Source: Enchytraeus crypticus (Eukaryota > Annelida > Clitellata > Enchytraeida > Enchytraeidae). Taken from it: a stretch of DNA of 64,000 nucleotides. Location of the stretch: assembly GCA_905160935.1 (NCBI GenBank), contig CAJHZI010000566.1, forward strand, positions 1,160,001 through 1,224,000. Reading direction: 5' to 3'. The notes beneath the pieces were generated by a model. That model saw only the letters and a program-made list of their open reading frames with translations, was not told the DNA's origin and did not search any database. This document shows positions 1 through 11,790 of the stretch, piece by piece; position 1 is the first letter of the stretch; each line of letters begins with the position of its first letter. The position numbers and the translations under genes were made by a program.

Positions 1-230
1 AGTCGACCGCACAGGATATATCTGGTAAAACTAAACACAGACCAACTGTAAGGTAGAACTGCAGCACGTTAACAGAAGCCTCGGGCAAATCTCTGTCTAA
101 ACTAAACACTGCACTACTGTAAGGTAGAACTGCAGCACGTTAACGGAAGCCTCAGCAAATATCTGATAAAACTAAACACAGACCTACAGTAAGGTAGAAC
201 TGCAGCACGTTAACGGAAGCCTCAGCCTTC
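1..230 (-). repeat. Three tandem ~65-bp units overlapping a SNX14 exon end and donor
   Basis: Three units repeat GTAAGGTAGAACTGCAGCAC plus flanks at about 50, 116 and 189. The rightmost unit is the real 3' end of the SNX14 exon 188-298 and its donor; the two others copy about 35 exon bases, the donor and the following intron start. Confidence 0.85.
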
Positions 231-3200
231 ATAAACTGCATGAACGGGAACAAGATGTCAGGTTCATCCCGTATGTCTGCTAACTTGTAGTGAAGTATCT
301 GAAAATCAATTCACGAAGATTAAAAATTAAAATAAAATTAAAATACAATTAAAAGAATCACTAAAATATATAAATATTTTCAAGAAGTGAACAGATTTTC
401 AGATAGCTGTAAGGGCTACATGATAATAGCGAACATTAGCGTCATGGGCTCAAGTCACACCTCTATGCAGACGATACTCAAGCTTATGGGCATTGCAAAC
501 CTGACGAGTTTGTAATGTATCTGTCTCAAGTATCCCTTTGTCTTGAGGAGATCTACGTCTGGATGTGTTCCAATCGTCTTCAGCTAAATATGTCTAAGAC
601 AGAGATGATGAGGTTAACCTCTAGTCGTAGACAACATCTGCTCCCTACCTTACCACTACGGATAGCTCAATCGGAAATACTACCTGTCTCATGTGTTCGT
701 AATCTCGGAGTTTATCTAGACTGCGACATTATGATGACCTCTCATATTAAGAGAACTGTCTGTACCTGTATGTGTTTACTCAGGGCTCTTCAATGTGTAG
801 TCAATCTGTACCACGACCTTAGTATTCCCCTTAGTATAGTCACGAATTGACAATGGTAACTCCACTCTCTAAGGCTTACCGGATGTTCACTTAAATAGGT
901 ATCAGTCGGTTCTGAATGCAGAAGAGAGACTTATCCATGGTGGTATAAGAGGAGATCACGTCATTCTATTGCTAATGCAGCTGCACTGGCTTAGGGCATG
1001 AGAACGGGCGACAATCCAAACATCATCATCATCATCTTCCCTTAAATTCCAGTTTAACCAGGGTCGGGATAAAGGGAGACATTCCAAACAAAAACACTTA
1101 ATATTTCAAGAGAGTTTCCCAATATACTGGGTAGTTATCCCATGAGAAGCTACATCAGACACTATAATAATTAACATGATCTATTAATAATTTTAATTAA
1201 TCAGTGATCAACCAAAGATTGATCCGTCCACTAATTCAATGTATTTGCAACCACATAAGGTTACTATTATTACATTTTTGTCTCATAGGGGCCTATATAT
1301 TGTCTCCAGAGGCCTATATTTCCTATGTTTTGTCCAGGCCACTGAAGAATAGACCAACCGTTAACTCCAAGTGTAAGAGGCGACTAGGAAAAATCTAACA
1401 AAGGCAATGGGAAACCACTACAGTAGCCATATTTATCCCAAACTATAGGATACGTTATAAGGTATGGATAAGGCATTGCCTTTTGTGAAGGATTAACTTG
1501 TTGATCTATGTAGTGCTCTTGATCTTGAGCATGAAAGTAGACTTAGTATGAATATGTACCTCGGAACCCGCTACTTGGCAGAGCTCTAGAGAGAGATATA
1601 GGCCAACAGTTTACAATAAACTTGTTGATAATATACTTACAGCATTGTTTCTATAGAGAGAGATATAGGACACTAATTTATAATAAACTTGCCGATAGTC
1701 TACTTACAGCATTGTTTCTATTTTTGACTGAAAGGCTGTAGCCCTCGAGTATAGAAACAAGAGGTGAGGGGGGGTCAGTCACTTCTGGGTACTGTAGCAA
1801 CAATAACAACAGTGTTTATAACAGCTCTGCTGCATTACTGTAAATACGGGGATTTAGCGCAGTCGGTTTAGCTTAGCATCAACTGAACGAATTTAAGCTA
1901 CGTCGAGCTCGGTTAGTACTTGGAGGGTGATCACCTTGGAAAACTGAATGTCGACAGATTTGAAAGTAACAATCCCCTAGGATTTATTCGCTAACTTGGT
2001 TTGTTACGAAAATATGCCCTAGGTCGCCAGAGCACAGGTTCAACGTACAAAACTCAGAACGTGCTCAGCCGAAAAATTACATGAATATTATCTGCAGAAT
2101 AGAACCTAACAGTCGGTCGAATTTTATTGAAAAGAATCCAGGCCATCGCTTCAACAGTCACGATCGTTGAACGATTGCGACATAAGCAAAAAAGTCAATA
2201 CAAAAACATCAGTCTTTCTGCCAGAACTGATGCAATACTGCAAATATCAAAAACCTGAGTCCAAATAACAGATCTATCATGGTGCACAAAATTTGTAAAT
2301 GTCGACAACATCCTGGGCTCGCCCGTCACTGACATGGCTTTCGAGTGAGGAAACTGACGTTAACATTTGCTTTTTAGATTTTACATAAAATATCTGAATG
2401 GCTAGAAACTACGTTCAGCTTAAGCATTATAGAACAGTATTTAAAGCTACAGAACTAGAAAAGATTTTTCCTCTTGACTCAATTAAGCATATAACATATA
2501 ACCTTTTATAATTCAACTTTTATATAATTTTAAGCATAATATGCTTAAAATTATAAAAGTTGAATTTTAAAAGGTTATATTATAACCCTTTATAATTAAA
2601 CTAACTACTTGTGCAACACCTTTAATTAATAATAATAATTTGTTTAAAACTCACACAATAACAAACTGAACGTAATGCAAGCGCTAGACAGGCGTAGACG
2701 CCAGCATATCGAAGATATTAGCACCAGTTACAAGTGATACAACTCACCTTAGAGGTGTCCAAAAACAGCAGTAGTAGGCTATTCAGCTTATCCTGTGAGT
2801 GAGTGAATAAAAATGATATAAAATAGTAAAGTGAGACAAAACTCATGCTGTGTCTGAGCTACTAACAGACTATCTGCAAACTGCACATGTCGTAAGAGGC
2901 GACATGTGCAGTACAAGTACTGAGGAAGGCAAGTGGAACTCACTTTGGAAGCCATGTTTTTGTATTTCGTCTTCCTTTCTGTTATATTATCTGCTTGTAA
3001 TCGTTACACCATTTGCTGTATTGCAACTATCTGTTGTTGTCAGATTGGGATGATATAAAAAGAATAGATTGTCTCAACTTAATGGCTACATTAAGATGTG
3101 GATAAGGCATTACCTTAGCCACAGCATAAGATGTGAATAAGGTATTGCATGTCAGGAGCTGAGTTTAGCAATGAACAAAGGCGTTCATAGTCTAATTTAG

Positions 3201-6200
3201 CACAGTATCAATAACTTCAGTTAATAATTAATTAAGAAATCAATAAATGAACAGTATCAACAACTTCAGTTAATAAATAACAAACCCACTTAGTTGAGAA
3301 AGTAGCATCAGTGTACATCAGACTATTACAGACATCAGACTGTTATTTAAAAAAAGTAAATTTAATCAAAAATTAAACAAATTTAGTAAATTTAATAAAA
3401 GATTACAAAAATTTATAAAAAAAATACAAAGTTACAATAAATGCCAATAAATAACAAATAAACAACAATTAAATAAAAATGTGCCTGGAAACTGCAAAGA
3501 AGTCTCGAAGACCAGTCACCAGTCATTACATAGATATAGAAAAAGTTGTTTAAATAAATACAATATAAAAACTCACAGGATCAGCGAGAACGTCCATGGC
3601 AGGAAGTAGTATTACACCGGATAGTATTTCCCTCAGTAGGGAGCAAAGACTTCTGCAGACAAATAAAACAATATTAGAGTAACGCAATATAATCTATGGC
3701 ACTAACTTAGATACACAAGAATATTCACCCATATATACATAGTCTTTAAAGTACAATATAATATACTCTACGCCACTAACTTAAATACACAATACAAGAA
3801 TATTCACCCATATATACTGTACATAGTCTTTCAACGAATTAACAAACATGTATTTTACATTCCGATCAGCAGTTTGCCTGATCATGTTAAGCTCAACATA
3901 AATAAAAATTGATACCATACCACTACTATAATTGTTTCAATTTCAAAATTCTCTATTTCTCTCTCTTTCTCCTATTCTCTCTCTTTGCCGCTGGATAAAT
4001 TCCAATGATTGAAGAGAAGAAAAAATAATTTCTAAGCACTCACATTAAATGAGACCCAAGAAAATTATAAAATCTCAGACAACACAAAATTGTAAAGAAA
4101 TACAGAGCGATTGAGGCGGAAGAATATACAGCAAGATTATCTAGAATAAAAGTGCTCATTATAGTCTATTCCTATACATTCATAAAACACGACTGCACAA
4201 TGAAGATGGTTTTAATCTGTCAGGAATCAACTCTTTAAAACACTTATCCTGAAAACACTTAAACATTTAAAACACTTAAACATTTAAAACACTTAAACAT
4301 TTAAAACACCTAAACATTTAGAACACTTAACCTGAAAACACTTAACACTAAAACACTGAACCGTTTAAAACACTTAAACATTTAAAACACTTAACCTGAA
4401 AACACTTAACACTAAAAACACCGAATCATTTAAAACACTTAAACATTTAGAACACTTAACCTGAAAACACTTAACACTAAAACACTGAACCGTTTAAAAC
4501 ACTTAAACATTTAGAACACTTATCCTGAAAACACTTAACCATTTAAAACACTTACACATTTAAAACACTTAAACATTTAAAACACTTAACCTGAAAACAC
4601 TTAACACTAAAATCGCAGAACCATTTAAAACACCTAAACATTTAGAACACTTAACCTGAAAACACTTAACACTAAAATTGCAGAACCATTTAAAACACCT
4701 AAACATTTAGAACACTTAACCTGAAAACACTTAACACTAAAATCGCAGAACCATTTAAAACACCTAAACATTTAGAACACTTAACCTGAAAACACTTAAC
4801 ACTAAAATCGCAGAACCATTTAAAACACCTAAACATTTAGAACACTTAACCTGAAAACACTTAACACTAAAAACACCGATTCATTTAAAACACTTAAACA
4901 TTTAGAACACTTAACCTGAAAACACGTAACACTAAATCACTGAACCATTTAAAACACTTAAACATTTAGAACACTTAACCTAAAAACACTTAACACTAAA
5001 AACACTGAACCATTTAAAACACTTAAACATTTAGAACACTTAACCTGAAAACACTTAACACTAAAAACACTGAACCATTTAAAACACTTAAACATTTAGA
5101 ATACTTAACCTCAAAACACTTAACACTAAAAACACCGATTCATTTAAAACACTTAAACATTTAGAACACTTAACCTCAAAACACTTAACACTAAAAACAC
5201 CGATTCATTTAAAACACTTAAACATTTAGAACACTTAACCTGAAAACACTTAACACTAAAAACACCGAATCATTTAAAACACTGAAACATTTAGAACACT
5301 TAACCTGAAAACACTTAACACTAAAAACACTGAACCATTTAAAACACTTAAACATTTAGAATACTTAACCTCAAAACACTTAACACTAAAAACACCGATT
5401 CATTTAAAACACTTAAACATTTAGAACACTTAACCTCAAAACACTTAACACTAAAAACACCGATTCATTTAAAACACTTAAACATTTAGAACACTTAACC
5501 TGAAAACACGTAACACTAAAATCACTGAACCATTTAAAACACTTAAACATTTAGAACACTTAACCTAAAAACACTTAACACTAAAAACACTGAACCATTT
5601 AAAACAGTTAAACATTTAGAACACTTAACCTGCAGTTGAGAGAATGAGGAGGAAGAACATAGGGAAATATGTGCGAGGACAGATGCTTGATATAGTCCAG
5701 TTCTACTCGTCTGTTGTAGGCTGCACAGTGCAGACTCTTGCCATACAGCTCCAGTACTGCCTGTTCCAGTGCCGGCTCACTTCCATCTAACCTCCTTCCC
5801 TCCACTTTCTCCACTAAAGCAATAAATAATCGTCCTCATAACAGTATTCGTTTAAAGACGTTCAATGGATTGGCTGGATAAGTTATTGGCTGGATTAGTT
5901 ATTGGTTGGATAAGATATTGGTTGGATAAGTTAATAGCTAGATAAATTATTGGCTGGATATGTTAATAGCTAGATAAATTATTGGCTGGATATGTTAATA
6001 GCTGGATAAATTATTGGCTGGATAAGTTATTGACTAGATAAGTTAGTGGTTGGATAAGTTATTGGCTCGATAAGTTAATAGCTGGATAAACAATTTGCTG
6101 GATAAGTTAATAGCTGGATAAATTATTGGCTGGATAAGTTAATAGCTGGATAAATTATTGGCTGCATAAGTTTGTGGCTGGATAAGTTAGTGATTAGGTA

Positions 6201-8272
6201 CCTATTTGAAATTTAGCTAAGTGGTTTGAATTAATGATAACCATTTAGCGCATGGTTTGATAATTAAGATTTGAGATTTGGTAAATAAAAGTTGTGGCTT
6301 AATAATTAAGACAACTGTTGTTTTCGTAAATAAGACTAGTCCATTTGTAATTATGATGAGTGATTTGTTAACTATGATTAATGATTAGGTAATAAAGATG
6401 AGTGATTTGATAATAAAGATGAGTGATTAGGTAATAAAGATGAGTGATTCGCTAAAGAAGAGTGAACTGACAATAAAGATGAGTGATTTGGTAATTAAGC
6501 TTAGTGATTTGCAAAAGATGAGTGAATTGACAATAAATATGAGTGATTTGGTAATTAAGATTAGTGATTTGGTGATGAAGTTTGGCAATTAGGTAACTCA
6601 GTGACTGCAGAATCTACACGTCAATTAGTTAAATTAAAATAAAAAAGGATAGAAAGATATTAATTTGACTAAACGTATAAAGTACAAAATATATATTAAG
6701 CAGAGACAGAATAAATATCACATAAATATGAATATGGTGTCTACGTCTACATCTACTGTTATAACCTCATGAATCTACTAAGAACAGATGCCATCAGACT
6801 ACTGCATAAACAGCAGTATAAATCAATTGAGCTAATTTGATCAATGATAATTAATAAGATCAGTGTAGGCCTGAAGGAAGTGGTGATGTCGATAAGATAT
6901 TCAACCGCGGATCAGTATGTGCGGATTCACATACTGTGCTCGCCCGTGACAGACATCGCTTTCGAATGAGGAAACTGACGTTAACATTAGCTTTACAGCG
7001 TTTTACAACACGAACAGGCAGCTATAGTCACTTACACTCTCTCTTAGCCATCAAGCACACGTGTAAGTGCTTCATTGCGGCATTCAGTATCTTATCCGTG
7101 ATAAATGTTGGAATGTCCACCTACAGTATACAAAAAAATACTTTTCAAAGTTAACTTAAATTTAAAATAAAAATTAGCCACATTTTGAATGATTATAGAA
7201 TATACGAAGTTGGAATAGTCTATCCATCTACTGAACTCACAAAAATATACATACACTTAAATTTCAAAACAAAAATTAGGCACATTTTGAAAAGCATAGA
7301 ATACAAAGAACAAGTAAATAAACAGCAACAAAAGCCTAACTTTAATATTATACATCTTAATCTCCTAGTTAGGCCTGGCAGGAGGAGGGAGTCAAGACTG
7401 TAAAAGATTAAATATAGTAATCTTATAAGACTTCAACTGACAAAGCTAAGTAGTACCAGTAGCAGGATTATAGTAGTCGTCCCAACTATTAGCTGATAAG
7501 ATCATGTCCATTCAAGATGGCCTCCTTAACATTACTAGCATCTTTCTGTGCGATGTTGTATGTTCATGGTCTTTAAATAATTAGGCCTATTTATCTAATT
7601 ATAAGAGTATTTCCTATTCCAAAGTAGTACTTATAAGCTCCAGAGGAATATTGGCAATTCTATGAAAGCAATTCTAATTTTACTATTGTTTTTCACTTTA
7701 TCCTTAAAAATACTTCATCATCATCAGTTCCTTGAGTTCAGTATAGAACATAGGGTGGCAACATTCCTCAATTCGTTTCTATCATCAGCAATCTTCACAG
7801 CGTCTTCCTATGAAATTAAAAATACTTAGCAGAAAATAAATCGTCGACTTTCATAATTTCTCAAATGTTGATATTAGAGAGACAACACAGACAGCCTATA
7901 AACAACCTTTTCCAGTCGCCTGTAGAGCACAGACACAATGAATCTCAGGCTTGTTCTGATCTGATCCACAAAAGCTTCATCCTCACTTAAACCTCTGAGC
8001 AGTAAACAGAGTGGAATCAGAATAAACTAAAACCATTATAGCAACAGATCAGAGTAATAGTATAAAAACAATAAAATGTAAATTATTAAAGTAAAATTTA
8101 CAATTCGTTAAAACACAGTATACTAGTATAAAACAGTACGAAAATACATGTCAATCAAATTCAAAAGAAAATGTGGTACAAAAGGCGTTAACCTTGTTGT
8201 GTAGCTTTCGATATACATGCAGTTTCAACCAAGTAGCCAGAAATACTTAATTACAACATAAATTTCAACATC

Positions 8273-8326
<54 letters not shown>

Positions 8327-8439
8327 ATATATAATAATATATATATATATATATTAATATATATACATTGTATATATATATTATATATATATATATATAA
8401 TTTTATTATTATTATATATATATTATATATATTATATTA

Positions 8440-8483
<44 letters not shown>

Positions 8484-11400
8484 CAAACGTTTGATAATTA
8501 CTTCTTTGGCCTCACTTTAGAAGTCATCCAATGGTCCACGGAGAGACCCATTACAAATAAAAGATTTTACTCTGTAACTAACTGATAATAATGAACATTT
8601 TTCAAAGTCACTTCTTGAATAAAGCAATGCAAAATGATTGCCTAATTTATATGATGTGTCAAAGAAAATTTCCCATACGATGGGTAGCAGAGATGCATTA
8701 AAAAGATTCAGTAGAAAGTAGTTAATGTTAACTTACTTGTACCAAGCATACACAAACTCTTTCAGCACCAAATCAAGAAACTGAAAATATGACAAAAACA
8801 GTAAAATGCCAGTAATTATTTCCGTAGTTGCAACGCTTCCTCATTAAAAGGTTTCAACAGGAACTATTGAATCCTCTGAGTCACATTTGAACATAGATAA
8901 AATACTACAAAATTAAATCAGCACATTTCTCAACGACAGGAGTATTAATTAAACTATTCCATACCTTGGTTAGTATTGAAAACAATATAAACCAATTGCA
9001 AAATAAATAAACAAACAAACCAAAGCTCTGGTGAAACCATTCTGGAATACTCTTTACATTCAGCATTGAAAGGTAAATTTTACATGCCTGCCCATCATCA
9101 CAACCCATTATCACATTATCATAATTATATAATTTAAAAATAATAATATCATTATTATTTTTCAAAATTGGCAATCTCTATAATGTTTATTAAAGAGCCT
9201 CTAGGCTGAGGTTCACTCACCTCCTCTAGGGCATCATTCACAGTCTTTGGTAGCTTAATGTCCTTCCACGGCTGCAATGCTAGCACGTTCAGTTCAGGTC
9301 TATGTGATATACAATAGTATCAACTAAACATTATACAATACAATCTTTATTTCACCAAACTCATGGCAGTAGGAAACACATACAACAGAAATCAAACACA
9401 ACACAAATCAACGTAAAGAAAATAAAGAAAGTAAACATACATCTCGAGTACCAAACGCAATCCCTTCTCAAATATCATTATTATTAGTTACTATATAAAC
9501 TTATTATATTATATTATATTATACAGTTAGTTATTTTATATACATATATATATATTATATATATATATATATATAATATACATATAATATATATCATTAG
9601 TTATTATATATACATTACGACATCTAACATTTGCACACTATAAGCATTCAAATTGGAATTTAATTATCTTCCATGGCAATTCTGTTATTTCCATATTTTA
9701 CTTTTAATGTTAGAATATAAATGATTATCATCCATGGCAATATTTAACATTCCTTTCACATGCTAAACAAGGGTTTTTGTTCATTCAAAGCTGATAATAT
9801 TCTGTCTTCCAAGATGGAGCCCATCCAAAGTACCAACCGAGCACGATTAAACCCGACATTTACAGAAGATACTATCAATGGATATTCTTTATAGAAATTA
9901 TATACACTGGATAATTGACATACACAATTAATATATGTAAGGTAAATCGTCTATATAGAAAATATTATCAAGGGATATTCTACATAAAATGTCTATTGTC
10001 AGTGGAAAATTTACAAATAAAAGCTATTACCAGATGATAATCTATATATAGAAATTATTAGGGCAGTCTTAACAGATTCTTACCGATGTCGTGCACACTT
10101 CCTTTTTCCGCAAACAGGACAAATCTTCTTAATCAGAGTCAACTCATCTTCATACGCTGAGGCCTAAAATTTCATGTAGATCAATCAAAATTTTACAAAT
10201 AATCGAGCTACCAGTTTTTCCAATGAAATACACTAAACGAATCCACTAAAACAATTATAGTTTTAAGAATCTGTTGAATGAATGTAGGCCTACTAAACAG
10301 TACAGAGAACCTAAGGATAAATTTATGGATAAAGATACTTAGGATTAACACAGTTTAATAATAATAATAATAAAGGTTTAACGTCCGTTTCCTCATACAA
10401 GGATGATGTCAGGGACGTCAAAGATCAATATTTACCTAGATCTAGTCAATATTTAAGATCAATATTTACCTAGATTAACAGTGATCAAGACCATAAAATG
10501 ATTAACAGTGATCAGGATCCATAAGTCTAGTATTTATTCATCATCATCATCATTTTCCTACAATCTCAGTTCAGCTAGAGTCAGGATAAACTTTTCCTTT
10601 CACTTTAGAAAATTTTGTACCAATTTCTGGAGCCTAGGAACTCACCAACCTCTGACATTTTGCATGCAGTCTACGGTTAGTCTATTCTTCAGCAACTTTA
10701 ACACAACGTGGTTATATCTAGTATTTATTAATTTAATAAAATAAATAACACTAAACAATGTCAGATGCTCAATAGCCATAAATAAGTGCACTATTAGTAC
10801 TACAATTTTATTAGAAGTATAGAATTTAACAACAAAAGTACTCAAGTAGAACTATGAGTTTTCTAAATAGAATATTAAAAGGGAAACTCACTTGTTTCTT
10901 TACTCTCACATACTTTGTTAACAGGTTCGGCAGCAGAGTGTTTGGTCTAAAAAACAGCAAATGTGAAATAATAACACCTACTACCCTCATATCTCTTTCT
11001 AAAAAGATGAGGTGCAAAATGCCGATTATACAAGTACTTCGTAGATAAAAAAAACAAGGCTATACATATAAAGATACTAGAAGATAGTTTTCTATTCTAA
11101 AAGCACACAGTTACAGATGGCTCAGGTGGGATTAAAGACATGACTTTATATAACTAGGTAAGCATGCTTAACTGTCCATCAAAGTGCTTTATTGTATAAG
11201 AGCTAGTAGAACTTAGAAATTAAAAATAGTATTAAATATATTAATAAAAATAGTGCTTAGATAGTCACCAAATGAATTCACTGCCTGCAATAAATACATC
11301 GGTATATAAATATCATCTTCTGTTTATAAATATCATTTTCTGTATATAAATATCATTTCTAGTAATAATAATTATGTATAATAGAACACTATGAAAATCA

Positions 11401-11555
11401 TCTGAAAATTAATCAACTTATGCAACATCATATTATCACTGCTAAAAACTTACCCTAGATATAGATACCCCAGCAGTAATCCAAATCCAAAAGATATGAT
11501 AAGAAGAATGAACAAAAAGTAGTAACTGCAAATACATAAACATACAAAATTATAT

Positions 11556-11595
<40 letters not shown>

Positions 11596-11694
11596 TGTTT
11601 ATGTATATATAACACACAAGTTCTATAAAGCTTTTCAATGTTTACTTGCACACTATTACACTATCATGATGAAGCCCTTTTCAATTTTCTGATG

Positions 11695-11790
<96 letters not shown>

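Noticed and set aside
1846-1960. 5S rRNA gene
   Set aside because: Only the internal promoter half matches; the 5' part does not, and copies are diverged and dispersed.
4225-5629. CRISPR-like array
   Set aside because: Contiguous diverging tandem units without spacers, in a eukaryotic intron.
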